From Nocardioides sp. (GTDB lineage: Bacteria > Actinomycetota > Actinomycetes > Propionibacteriales > Nocardioidaceae), in contig NZ_JACIXG010000009.1 of NCBI RefSeq assembly GCF_014360585.1, positions 1 through 64,000 of the forward strand: a DNA stretch of 64,000 nucleotides, given 5' to 3'. This document shows positions 29,775 to 39,057 of this stretch, in pieces. Position 1 is the stretch's first letter, and the number at the start of each line of letters is the position of its first letter. The translations under genes were made by a program, and so were the position numbers. A model generated the notes under the pieces. The model saw nothing but the letters and a program-made list of their open reading frames with translations. It had not been told where the DNA came from and did no database searches.

Positions 29775-31112
29775 ATGACCGAGCTCTCGACCCTCGAACA
29801 GTCCCGCCTCCTGCGTACGCCGCTCCCCGGCCCCCGCTCCCAGGAGCTCATCCGCCGCAAGGCCGCGGCCGTGAGCCAGGGCGTGGGCACGACGATGCCC
29901 GTCTTCGCCGCCCGCGCCGCGGGCGGGATCGTCGAGGACGTCGACGGCAACCGCTTCATCGACCTGGGCTCCGGCATCGCGGTGACCACGGTCGGCTCCA
30001 GCGCCGCCCGCGTCGTCGACGCGGTCACCGAGCAGGTGGCGGCCTTCACCCACACCTGCTTCATGGTCACGCCCTACGAGGGCTACGTGGCCGTCGCCGA
30101 GCAGCTCGCCCGGCTCACCCCCGGCGACCACGAGAAGCGCACCGCGCTGTTCAACTCCGGCTCCGAGGCCGTCGAGAACGCGGTCAAGATCGCCCGCTCG
30201 TTCACCGGCAAGGACGCGGTCGTGGTCTTCGACCACGCCTACCACGGCCGCACCAACCTCACGATGGCGATGACGGCGAAGAACATGCCCTACAAGCACG
30301 GCTTCGGACCGTTTGCCGGAGAGGTCTACCGGGCGCCGATGTCCTACCCGTTCCGGGACGCTGTCGAGATCGACGGCAAGCTGGCGGCCGCCCGGGCGAC
30401 GTCGCAGATCGAGACCCAGGTCGGCGCCGAGAACCTCGCGGCCGTCGTCATCGAGCCGGTCCAGGGTGAGGGCGGCTTCATCGTCCCGGCACCCGGGTTC
30501 CTCGCCGCGCTGGCGGAGTGGTGCCGGGCCAACGACGTGCTCTTCGTGGCCGACGAGGTGCAGTCCGGCTTCGGCCGCACCGGCACCTGGTTCGCCGTGG
30601 AGCACGACGACGTCGTCCCGGACATGGTGGTCAGCGCGAAGGGCATCGCCGGTGGTCTGCCACTCTCCGCGGTGACTGGGCGCGCCGAGGTCATGGACGC
30701 CGTCCACCCCAGCGGCCTGGGCGGCACCTACGGCGGCAACCCGCTCGCCTGCGCCGCCGCGCTGGCCGTGATCGAGACCATCGAGGCCGAGGACCTGCTC
30801 AGCCGGGCCCGCCAGATCGAGGAGCGCCTGCTCGGCCGGCTCCGCGACCTGCAGGCCGGAGACCCGCGCATCGGCGACGTACGCGGCCGGGGCGCGATGA
30901 TCGCCGCCGAGTTCGTCGACCCCGCCACGGGCGACCCCGACGGCGCGACCGCCAAGGCCGTCGCCGCCTACGCCCACAGCCAGGGCGTCATCGCCCTGAC
31001 CTGTGGCACCTGGGGCAACGTCATCCGCTTCCTGCCGCCGCTGAGCATCTCCGACGAGCTGCTCGACGACGCCCTCGACGTACTCACGACCGCACTGGAG
31101 GAGTCCAAGTGA
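29775..31112 (+). CDS. gabT: 4-aminobutyrate--2-oxoglutarate transaminase
   Basis: Class III aminotransferase; FIDLGSGIAVTTVGSSAARVVDAV; FNSGSEAVENAVKIAR; FVADEVQSGFGRTGTWFAVEH. Confidence 0.92.
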   Translation: MTELSTLEQSRLLRTPLPGPRSQELIRRKAAAVSQGVGTTMPVFAARAAGGIVEDVDGNRFIDLGSGIAVTTVGSSAARVVDAVTEQVAAFTHTCFMVTPYEGYVAVAEQLARLTPGDHEKRTALFNSGSEAVENAVKIARSFTGKDAVVVFDHAYHGRTNLTMAMTAKNMPYKHGFGPFAGEVYRAPMSYPFRDAVEIDGKLAAARATSQIETQVGAENLAAVVIEPVQGEGGFIVPAPGFLAALAEWCRANDVLFVADEVQSGFGRTGTWFAVEHDDVVPDMVVSAKGIAGGLPLSAVTGRAEVMDAVHPSGLGGTYGGNPLACAAALAVIETIEAEDLLSRARQIEERLLGRLRDLQAGDPRIGDVRGRGAMIAAEFVDPATGDPDGATAKAVAAYAHSQGVIALTCGTWGNVIRFLPPLSISDELLDDALDVLTTALEESK

Positions 31113-32584
31113 CCACGACCGCCGGGCCCATGAACACCCAGCCCAGCTACCTCGACGCCCTCGAGCCCGGCAGCGGCGTCCTCGTCGGCGGCCAGTGGCG
31201 ACCGGGAGCCGCCGGCGTCTTCACGGTGGAGAACCCCGCCACCCGCGAGCACGTCGCCGACGTCGCCGACGGCAGCACCGAGGACGCGACCGCAGCCGTC
31301 GACGCGGCCGCTGCGGCACTGCCCGCGTGGTCGGCGCTGCCGCCGCGGCCCCGCAGCGACCTGCTCGTCCGGGTGCGCGAGCTGATGCTGCGCGACGTCG
31401 ACGACCTCGCCGCCCTGATCGCGCTCGAGAACGGCAAGTCCCTCACCGACGCGCGCGGCGAGGTCGCCTACGCCGCCGAGTTCTTCCGCTGGTACGCCGA
31501 GGAGGCCGTGCGCCCGCACGGCGACTTCGGTGCCTCGCCGGCCGGTGGCACCCGCACCATCGTCACCCACAAGCCCGTGGGCGTGGCCGCTCTCGTGACG
31601 CCCTGGAACTTCCCGGCCGCGATGGCCACCCGCAAGATCGCCCCGGCGCTCGCGGCGGGCTGCACGGTCGTGCTCAAGCCCGCCGCCGAGACGCCGCTGA
31701 CGGCGCTCGCGGTCGCCCGGCTGATCGCCGAGGCCGGCGTTCCCGACGGCGTCGTCAACGTGGTCCCCGGTCGCGACGCTGCCGGGATCGTCAGCACCTG
31801 GCTCACCGACCAGCGGGTCCGCAAGATCTCCTTCACCGGCTCCACCGGCGTCGGCCGCATCCTGCTGCGTCAGGCCGCAGACCGGGTCGTCAACACCTCG
31901 ATGGAGCTCGGCGGCAACGCGCCGTTCGTGGTGACCTCGAGCGCCGACGTGGCAGCAGCAGTCGAGGGCGCGATGGTCGCCAAGTTCCGCAACGGGGGAC
32001 AGGCCTGCACCGCCGCCAACAGGTTCTACGTGCACGCCGACGTCGCCGAGGAGTTCACCGCCCGGCTCGGCGCGGCCGTCGAGAAGCTCCGGGTCGGCCC
32101 CGCCGAGCAGGGCAGCGACATCGGCCCGCTCATCTCCGAGAAGGCGTACGCCACCGTCACCGGCCTCGTCGACGACGCCGTGGCCGCGGGGGCCGTGATC
32201 GCCCACCGCGCCGAGGTCCCCGCCTCGGAGGGCTACTTCTACGCACCCACGGTCCTGACCGGCGTACCGGCGGACTCGCCGCTGCTGCACGAGGAGATCT
32301 TCGGGCCGGTGGCCCCGATCGTGGTCTGGGACGACACCGAGGAGCTGCTGGCCACGGTCAACGACACCGAGTTCGGCCTGGCGGCGTACGTCTACGGCGA
32401 GATGGGCGAGGCACTGCACGTCGCCGAGCGGATCGACGCCGGGATGGTCGGCGTCAACCGCGGCCTGGTCTCCGACCCCTCGGCGCCGTTCGGCGGGGTG
32501 AAGCAGAGCGGCATCGGGCGCGAGGGCGCGCGGGCCGGGCTGGAGGAGTACCTGGAGACGCAGTACCTCAGCGTCGCCTGGTGA
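31109..32584 (+). CDS. gabD: NAD(P)-dependent succinate-semialdehyde dehydrogenase family protein
   Basis: TPWNFPAAMATRKIAPALAAGCTVVLKPAAETPLTAL; FTGSTGVGR; ELGGNAPFVV; FRNGGQACTAANR; GTGA overlap with gabT. Confidence 0.88.
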   Translation: MTTTAGPMNTQPSYLDALEPGSGVLVGGQWRPGAAGVFTVENPATREHVADVADGSTEDATAAVDAAAAALPAWSALPPRPRSDLLVRVRELMLRDVDDLAALIALENGKSLTDARGEVAYAAEFFRWYAEEAVRPHGDFGASPAGGTRTIVTHKPVGVAALVTPWNFPAAMATRKIAPALAAGCTVVLKPAAETPLTALAVARLIAEAGVPDGVVNVVPGRDAAGIVSTWLTDQRVRKISFTGSTGVGRILLRQAADRVVNTSMELGGNAPFVVTSSADVAAAVEGAMVAKFRNGGQACTAANRFYVHADVAEEFTARLGAAVEKLRVGPAEQGSDIGPLISEKAYATVTGLVDDAVAAGAVIAHRAEVPASEGYFYAPTVLTGVPADSPLLHEEIFGPVAPIVVWDDTEELLATVNDTEFGLAAYVYGEMGEALHVAERIDAGMVGVNRGLVSDPSAPFGGVKQSGIGREGARAGLEEYLETQYLSVAW

Positions 32585-32600
32585 GTCGGGGGAGTCGTCT

Positions 32601-32616
32601 CGTGATTGGCATCACG
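32601..32616. promoter_or_regulatory. inverted repeat upstream of the IOR gene (operator or gabD terminator)
   Basis: CGTGAT-TGGC-ATCACG. Confidence 0.35.
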
Positions 32617-32754
32617 CCGACTCCATCCCCGATGATGTGACTCAGGCCACCTGCACACCATGCGGGTGGTCACTCGGGACTGCCTCACCCGGCGGTCCCG
32701 CAAACACTCCAGACGGACCACCAGTGCCGCCCGGCAGATTGAGGAGTCACCCTT

Positions 32755-35700
32755 ATGACCGCAGTGTTCGAGCCCGGGACCTCGTTCGAGGCGTACGACC
32801 TGGCCGACCGATACCGTGTCGGAGCCGGCCCCGTGCTGCTGACCGGAATCCAGGCGATCGCGCGGATGCTCGTCGAGCAGCGCGCCCTGGACCAACGCCG
32901 CGGCATGCGGACCGGCACCTTCATCTCCGGCTATCCGGGCAGTCCGCTCGGCGGCCTCGACCAGCTTCTGCTGGGCCTGCCGAAGGAGATGGCCGACGCC
33001 GACATCACCGTCGTGCCCGGTCTCAACGAGGAACTCGCCGCCACCGCCGTGTGGGGCTCGCAGTCGGCGGTCACGCTCGACACCGAGCGCTACGACGGCG
33101 TGACCGGCGTCTGGTACGGCAAGGGTCCCGGTGTCGACCGCGCGCTGGACGCGATGCGTCACGCCAACATGTACGGCGCCCACCCCGCCGGCGGCATGCT
33201 GATGCTGGTCGGCGACGACCCGGCCGCGAAGTCCTCCACCGTGCCTGCGGTCAGCGAGCGCACCCTGGCCTCGCTCGGCATCCCGGTGCTCTTCCCGCGC
33301 AATGCCTCCGAGATCGTCGAGTACGGGATGGAGGGCATCGCCCTCTCCCGCGCCTCCGGCTGTGTGGTCGCGCTCAAGATCGTCGCCGACGTCGCCGACG
33401 GTGCCTGGGTGGTCAACCCGGAGATCGGCGTCATCGACCCGGTCATGCCGAAGACCGAGTGGCAGGGCGTCCCCTACACCTACGAGCCGACCAAGATCGA
33501 GCTCTTCCCCGACCGGATCGTCGGCGCCGAGGCGAAGCTCTACGGCCCCCGGATGAACGTCGTGAAGGCGTACGCCGCCGAGAACCGGCTCAACCGGATC
33601 GAGGTCAAGGCGCCGAACGCCAAGGTCGGCATCGTCGCCTCCGGCTCGTGCTACGACTCGATGCGACAGGGCCTGCTGGACCTCGGCCTCGACCACGACG
33701 CCCTGATGGCCGCCGGCATCCGGGTGCTGCGCCTGGGCATGATGTGGCCGGTCGAGCCGACCATCGTGTCGACGTTCGCCGACGGGCTCGAGGAGATCAT
33801 CGTCGTCGAGGACAAGACCTCCTTCATCGAGCAGGGCATCCGCGAGATCCTCTACGGCGAGCCGTCCGCGCCCGTCATCGTCGGCAAGAAGGACCGCGCC
33901 GGGGTCCCGTTGGTGCCGCTGGACGGGGAGCTGACCGCCGGCCGCCTGCTCGCGCCGCTGCGTCGTGCGCTGAAGGGCCGCGCCGAGCTGAAGTCCGCCG
34001 GGCCGGCCCGGATCGACCTGCCGCTGCTCTCGACCTCGCGCACCCCGTACTTCTGCTCGGGCTGCCCGCACAACCGCTCCACCGCGCTGCCCGAGGGCTC
34101 GATCGGTGGCGGCGGCATCGGCTGCCACACCCTGGTGACCGCCTCGCAGCGTGAGGACAGTGCGGTCGTCGGCATCACCCAGATGGGCGGCGAGGGCTCG
34201 CAGTGGATCGGGCAGGCGCCCTACAGCCACGCCGGCCACACCTTCCAGAACGTCGGCGACGGCACCTTCTTCCACTCCGCGCAGCTGGCCATCCAGGCGT
34301 GCGTCGCGGCGGGCGTCAACATCACCTACAAGCTGCTCCACAACGACGTCGTCGCGATGACCGGTGCCCAGAAGCGGCAGGGTGAGGTCACGATGGCGCA
34401 GCTGACGCACAAGCTGATGAACGAGGGGGTCAAGGCGATCATCGTGGTCGCCGACGAGCCGAAGCGCTACCGCCGCAGCAGCTTCCCCGCGGGCGTACGC
34501 CTGTGGCACCGCGACCGCCTCGACGACGCCCAGCGGGAGCTGCGCGAGATCGACGGCGTGACCGTGCTGATCTACGACCAGCACTGCGCCGCCGACGCGC
34601 GCCGCCAGCGCAAGCGCGGCACCATCGAGGCCCGCAACACCAAGATCGTGATCAACGAGGCCGTATGCGAGGGCTGCGGCGACTGCGGCGTGAAGTCCAA
34701 CTGCCTCTCCGTGCAGCCGGTCGAGACCGAGCTGGGCCGCAAGACCCGCATCGACCAGACCTCGTGCAACACCGACTACACCTGTGTCGAGGGGGAGTGC
34801 CCCTCGTTCATGGCGGTCGAGACCGACCCGACGGTCAAGAAGGCCAAGAAGTCGACGCCGACCCCGCCCGAGGTGGCGGACCCGGGCTACGCCGACCTGG
34901 AGCGGACCTACGGCGTCTTCATGGCCGGCATCGGCGGCACCGGCATCGTCACCGTCAACCAGGTGCTCGCCACCGCGGCGCTGCGGGCCGGCTTCGGCGT
35001 GGAGTCACTCGACCAGGTCGGGATGAGCCAGAAGGCCGGCCCGGTGACCGCTCACCTGCGGTTCGGTCCGGGCGCGATCGACCCGTCCAACCGGGTCACC
35101 CCGGGTTCGGCGGACGCGCTGCTCGGCTTCGACCTCCTCACCCTGGCCGAGGGCAAGAACCTCGCCTACGGCGACCCGGAGCGCACCCGAGCGGTCGTGT
35201 CGACCAGCAAGACGCCGACCGGGCCGATGGTCTACGACAAGGACATCGCCTACCCGGCCGACGACGAGCTGCTCACCCGCGTGAACGGCGCGACCTCCTC
35301 GCTGCGCGCCTTCGACGCGCTCACCGCCGCTGAGACGCTCTTCGGCAACACCGCCGCGGCCAACTTCCTGCTGGTCGGCGCCGCCTACCAGGCCGGTGCG
35401 CTCCCGATCCCCGCCGAGGCGATCGAGGAGGCCATCGGCATCAACGGTGTCGCGGTCAGCGCCAACGTGGCCGCCTTCCGCTGGGGCCGTGCCTCCGTGG
35501 CTGCGCCCGACGAGTTCGCCAAGGTCACCGGCACGGCCACCGCGCCGGTCGAGGAGATCGTCGTGCCGGCTCTGGACGACGCGAAGCTCGACGGCGAGGT
35601 GCGCCGGCTCGTCGAGTTCCGTGCCCCGAAGCTCGTCGCCTTCCAGAACCAGGAGACCGCTCGCCGCTACATCGAGCTCGTCGACCTGGTCTGGAACGCC

Positions 35701-36207
35701 GAGCGTGCGGTGTCCGCCGAGACCCGCTTCTCCGAGGCGGTCGCCCGCTACCTGTTCAAGCTCACCGCCTACAAGGACGAGTACGAGGTCGCCCGGCTGC
35801 TCACCGCGCCGGCCGCCTTGGACGGTGTCCGTGCCGAGGTCCAGGGCAAGATCAGCTTCAAGCTCTCCCCGCCGGTCTTCGGGGCGCTCCTGAAGGGCCG
35901 CAAGATGACCTTCGGTCCGCGCTCGCACTTCATGCTCCGCCTCCTGGCGACCATGAAGTTCCTCCGCGGCACGATCCTCGACCCGTTCGGTCAGGCCCAC
36001 GTACGCCGCACCGAGCGCGCCCTGCTCGCGCACTACTCGGCGCTGGTCACCGACCTCGCCGCGGACCTGACCGACGAGAACTACGTCCGGGCCGTCCGCC
36101 TGGCGGAGCTCCCGGACATGGTGCGGGGCTACGAGAACGTGAAGATGCGCAACGTCGAGGCCTACCGTGAGGCGCTCGCCGCCGAGGGGATCGACCTCGC
36201 GATCTAG
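32755..36207 (+). CDS. indolepyruvate ferredoxin oxidoreductase family protein (single-chain)
   Basis: 1150 aa; GTFISGYPGSPLGGLDQLLLGL; CSGCPHNRST; NEAVCEGCGDCGVKSNCLSVQPVETELGRKTRIDQTSCN; GIGGTGIVTVNQVLATAALRAG. Confidence 0.92.
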   Translation: MTAVFEPGTSFEAYDLADRYRVGAGPVLLTGIQAIARMLVEQRALDQRRGMRTGTFISGYPGSPLGGLDQLLLGLPKEMADADITVVPGLNEELAATAVWGSQSAVTLDTERYDGVTGVWYGKGPGVDRALDAMRHANMYGAHPAGGMLMLVGDDPAAKSSTVPAVSERTLASLGIPVLFPRNASEIVEYGMEGIALSRASGCVVALKIVADVADGAWVVNPEIGVIDPVMPKTEWQGVPYTYEPTKIELFPDRIVGAEAKLYGPRMNVVKAYAAENRLNRIEVKAPNAKVGIVASGSCYDSMRQGLLDLGLDHDALMAAGIRVLRLGMMWPVEPTIVSTFADGLEEIIVVEDKTSFIEQGIREILYGEPSAPVIVGKKDRAGVPLVPLDGELTAGRLLAPLRRALKGRAELKSAGPARIDLPLLSTSRTPYFCSGCPHNRSTALPEGSIGGGGIGCHTLVTASQREDSAVVGITQMGGEGSQWIGQAPYSHAGHTFQNVGDGTFFHSAQLAIQACVAAGVNITYKLLHNDVVAMTGAQKRQGEVTMAQLTHKLMNEGVKAIIVVADEPKRYRRSSFPAGVRLWHRDRLDDAQRELREIDGVTVLIYDQHCAADARRQRKRGTIEARNTKIVINEAVCEGCGDCGVKSNCLSVQPVETELGRKTRIDQTSCNTDYTCVEGECPSFMAVETDPTVKKAKKSTPTPPEVADPGYADLERTYGVFMAGIGGTGIVTVNQVLATAALRAGFGVESLDQVGMSQKAGPVTAHLRFGPGAIDPSNRVTPGSADALLGFDLLTLAEGKNLAYGDPERTRAVVSTSKTPTGPMVYDKDIAYPADDELLTRVNGATSSLRAFDALTAAETLFGNTAAANFLLVGAAYQAGALPIPAEAIEEAIGINGVAVSANVAAFRWGRASVAAPDEFAKVTGTATAPVEEIVVPALDDAKLDGEVRRLVEFRAPKLVAFQNQETARRYIELVDLVWNAERAVSAETRFSEAVARYLFKLTAYKDEYEVARLLTAPAALDGVRAEVQGKISFKLSPPVFGALLKGRKMTFGPRSHFMLRLLATMKFLRGTILDPFGQAHVRRTERALLAHYSALVTDLAADLTDENYVRAVRLAELPDMVRGYENVKMRNVEAYREALAAEGIDLAI

Positions 36208-36213
36208 TTGGGA

Positions 36214-36735
36214 CTAGAGCACGTTGTAGGTGCTCGTCGGCCCGTCACCGACGCCGAACTCCTCTGCCAGCCTCGACGGCGCACCCGCGCTGTCGAGGCT
36301 GGCCTCCACCCGGCGGATGTTGCGGGCCGAGGGGTAGGCGAAGAAGGCCATCAGCGCCAGCGAGACGACCGCGCCGATGACGTAGGTCATCAGCTGGCCA
36401 TCGGTGAGGACGAAGGCCAGCGCGAGCGAGGCGATCGCGACGACCTCGCTGAGCACGAGCCGGAGGAACATCGAGGTCTGCTGCCTCTGCAGGCCCTCGC
36501 GCGTCGCCTGCTCGGGCGGCGTGCCCGGTGTGATGGGCACGACCTGGAACCCGATCGTCGAGCAGAGCACGAAGATCACGACCCCGGCCGCGACCTGCCC
36601 GCCGATGACGTACGCAGACGGCAGCGTCAGGTCGGCCTCGGGCACGCTGAGGGCGACGACGACCCCCAGAACCACCAGCATGGACATGAACGTGAGCGCC
36701 AGCATCCTGGCCGTACGCATCGGGGGTGTGGGCAT
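36214..36735 (-). CDS. hypothetical membrane protein
   Basis: 173 aa; four predicted hydrophobic segments by eye. Confidence 0.65.
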   Translation of the reverse strand: MPTPPMRTARMLALTFMSMLVVLGVVVALSVPEADLTLPSAYVIGGQVAAGVVIFVLCSTIGFQVVPITPGTPPEQATREGLQRQQTSMFLRLVLSEVVAIASLALAFVLTDGQLMTYVIGAVVSLALMAFFAYPSARNIRRVEASLDSAGAPSRLAEEFGVGDGPTSTYNVL

Positions 36736-36803
36736 CGGAGCTCCTCATCGGCCAACAGGTGAGGGAAAACCTAGCGGACTCCGGCTGCCCGTCGCCGGAC
36801 GGA

Positions 36804-36844
36804 CACCGCGGCCCGAAGGACTGTTCGCCTCTCGGGCCGCGGTG
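36804..36844 (-). terminator. strong hairpin downstream of the ACS operon
   Basis: CACCGCGGCCCGA-n15-TCGGGCCGCGGTG, perfect 13-bp stem, no U-tract. Confidence 0.6.
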
Positions 36845-36850
36845 ACGCGG

Positions 36851-38974
36851 TCAGGCGCGCCAGGTGATGAGCGCGTCCAGCGCCTCGATCCGCTCGCCGG
36901 AGACCAGCAGTGGGTTGACCTCGAGCGACTCGAGGTCGTCGCCGAGAGCGACCGCGATCGCGCCGAGCCTCGCCACCACACCGGCCAGCGCCTCCAGGTC
37001 GACCGGAGCCTGCCCGCGTGCGCCCCGGAGGACGGCGGCGCTGCGCAGCGACTCGAGCGCCTGCCGGGCGTCGGCCTCCGAGATCGGCAGCAGCCGGAGC
37101 TGGGAGTCACCGAGGATCTCGACCCAGATGCCGCCCATGGCCACCGCCAGCGTGAGGCCCCAGGACGGATCTCGGACGACGCCGACGAGCAGCTCGGTGC
37201 CACCCGAGCGCATCGGCTGGACGATCGTCGTGGTGCCGTCGTGGCCGGCCTTCGCCAGGGAGTCGGCGATCCGCTCTGCCGCGGCACGGACCGACTCCGC
37301 ATCCGGCAGACCGAGCTCCACGCCGCCGAGGTCGCTCTTGTGCTCCAGGTCGTCGGCCGCCGCCTTGAGCACCACGGGGAAGCCGACCTCCTCGGCGAGA
37401 CGAGCGGCCTCGTCGGGGGAGGTGGCGACCCGGGACGGCACCATCGGGATGCCGTTCGCGGCCAGGAACCCGGCGGCATGACGCTCGGTCCAGGTCCCGA
37501 CCCGGGCCGGCAGCCCGTCCGGCACCTTCACCTCGACCGAGACCGGCCTGTCCGTGCCCGCCTGATGGCGGCGGTAGGTCTCCGACCAGCGCACCGCGTG
37601 GCCCAGCGCGGTCATCCCGTGCTCGATCCCGCCCGCGATCTGCGGATAGTTCGCCGCCTCCCGCAGGGCCCGCCCGGTCTCGCTCACGTCGACCAGGACG
37701 TTGCCCACGATCACCACCGGCTTCGGCGAGGAGCGGATCACCCCGCCGGTGTGGCGGTAGGTCTCCACCGCCAGGTCGAAGTCCGGTGTCGCCCGGGGCA
37801 TGTCCTGAAGCAGCATGATGACGTCGACACCGGGATCGGCAGCAACCACGCCGAGCGACTTCGCCATGAGCTGGCGGTCGAGCAGCACGTAGCCGGTGAC
37901 GTCGAGCGGGTTGTTCGGTGTCGCGAACGGTGGCAGTACGCCCCGCAGCGCCGTCGTGGTCGCCTCGGCGAACTCCGGCAGCTCGAGCCCCTCGTCCTCG
38001 GCACGGTCGGAGATGATCTCGGAGGCGCCGCCCGAGGGGGTGACGACGCCGATCCGGTTGCCGGGGAGAGGGCCGGTCTCGGCGAGCATGCCAGCGGTCA
38101 CCATCAGGTCCTCCAACGAGCTCACGCGGATCACCCCGAGCTGGCGGAACGCGGCGTCGACGGTCTTGTCGTCACCCACCAGCGCGCCGGTGTGGGCCTG
38201 AGCGGTCCGAGACGCCTTGACGCTTCGACCGATCTTGAGAGCCACGATCGGTTTGCCCGCTGCCAGGGCCCGCCGGGCGATGTCGGCGAACTCCTCCGGG
38301 TGCCGGATGCTCTCCAGGAAGAGCGCGATCACCTTCGTCTTGGGAGAGTCGACCAGCGCGTTCATCACGTCGGTCACCGACATCACGGTCTCGTTGCCCA
38401 TCGAGACCAGCAGCGAGATCCCGATGTTGCGTGCCTGGGCGAATGCCAGCACGTTGCTGGCCAGCGCACCGCTCTGCAGCACGACCCCGACCGAACCGCC
38501 CAGGAGCGGCGGCGGGATCGGCAACCCGTACGGGGTGATCGAGTCGGCCGCGTTGATGAACCCGTTCCCGTTGGGACCGAGGACGATGAGGTCGTGCCGC
38601 CGGGCGAGGTCGGCGACCTCCTGCTCGCGGACCGTGCCCTCGCCGCCGACCTCCCCGTAGCCGGCGGTGAGGATGACGTAGTTCCGGATGCCGCGGGCCG
38701 CGCCCTCTTCCAGGACGCGCGGCACGACCTCGATCGGCGTCATGACGTAGGCCAGGTCGACCGGCCCGGGGATGTCGGAGAGGCTGCGGTGGGTCTCGAC
38801 GCCGTGGACCACGGGCGTCTTGGGGTTCACCAGGTGTACGTCCCCGGCGAAGCCGTGCTGGAGCAGGTTGTTGTAGGTGCTCATGGACCAGCCCGACTTG
38901 TCGGTCGCCCCGACCAGGGCGACCGACTTCGGACGGAAGAACTCCTGCAGTCGATCGGCGTCGAGCGTGCTCAT
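36851..38974 (-). CDS. NDP-forming acetate--CoA ligase family protein (CoA-binding plus ATP-grasp)
   Basis: LQEFFRPKSVALVGATDKSGWSMSTYNNLLQHGFAGDVHLVNPK; VVTPSGGASEIISDRAEDEGLELPE; C-terminal ATP-grasp. Confidence 0.9.
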   Translation of the reverse strand: MSTLDADRLQEFFRPKSVALVGATDKSGWSMSTYNNLLQHGFAGDVHLVNPKTPVVHGVETHRSLSDIPGPVDLAYVMTPIEVVPRVLEEGAARGIRNYVILTAGYGEVGGEGTVREQEVADLARRHDLIVLGPNGNGFINAADSITPYGLPIPPPLLGGSVGVVLQSGALASNVLAFAQARNIGISLLVSMGNETVMSVTDVMNALVDSPKTKVIALFLESIRHPEEFADIARRALAAGKPIVALKIGRSVKASRTAQAHTGALVGDDKTVDAAFRQLGVIRVSSLEDLMVTAGMLAETGPLPGNRIGVVTPSGGASEIISDRAEDEGLELPEFAEATTTALRGVLPPFATPNNPLDVTGYVLLDRQLMAKSLGVVAADPGVDVIMLLQDMPRATPDFDLAVETYRHTGGVIRSSPKPVVIVGNVLVDVSETGRALREAANYPQIAGGIEHGMTALGHAVRWSETYRRHQAGTDRPVSVEVKVPDGLPARVGTWTERHAAGFLAANGIPMVPSRVATSPDEAARLAEEVGFPVVLKAAADDLEHKSDLGGVELGLPDAESVRAAAERIADSLAKAGHDGTTTIVQPMRSGGTELLVGVVRDPSWGLTLAVAMGGIWVEILGDSQLRLLPISEADARQALESLRSAAVLRGARGQAPVDLEALAGVVARLGAIAVALGDDLESLEVNPLLVSGERIEALDALITWRA

Positions 38975-39057
38975 GGCGCCACCTCCGTAGCGCAGGCGCC
39001 AGAATACGGACGCGGCGCCCTGAAGTATCCGATGGTCGCTCGCTTGCGCTCGCTCAT
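38971..39057 (-). CDS. mini-ORF copy 1: MSERKRATIGYFRAPRPYSGACATEVAP
   Basis: 28 codons; ATG overlaps the ACAD stop (ATGA) and TGA overlaps the ACS start (ATGA); near-identical copy at 47958-48044. Confidence 0.5.
   Translation of the reverse strand: MSERKRATIGYFRAPRPYSGACATEVAP

Noticed and set aside
32392-34584. 730-aa minus-strand ORF
   Set aside because: Antisense to the IOR gene; no recognisable fold.
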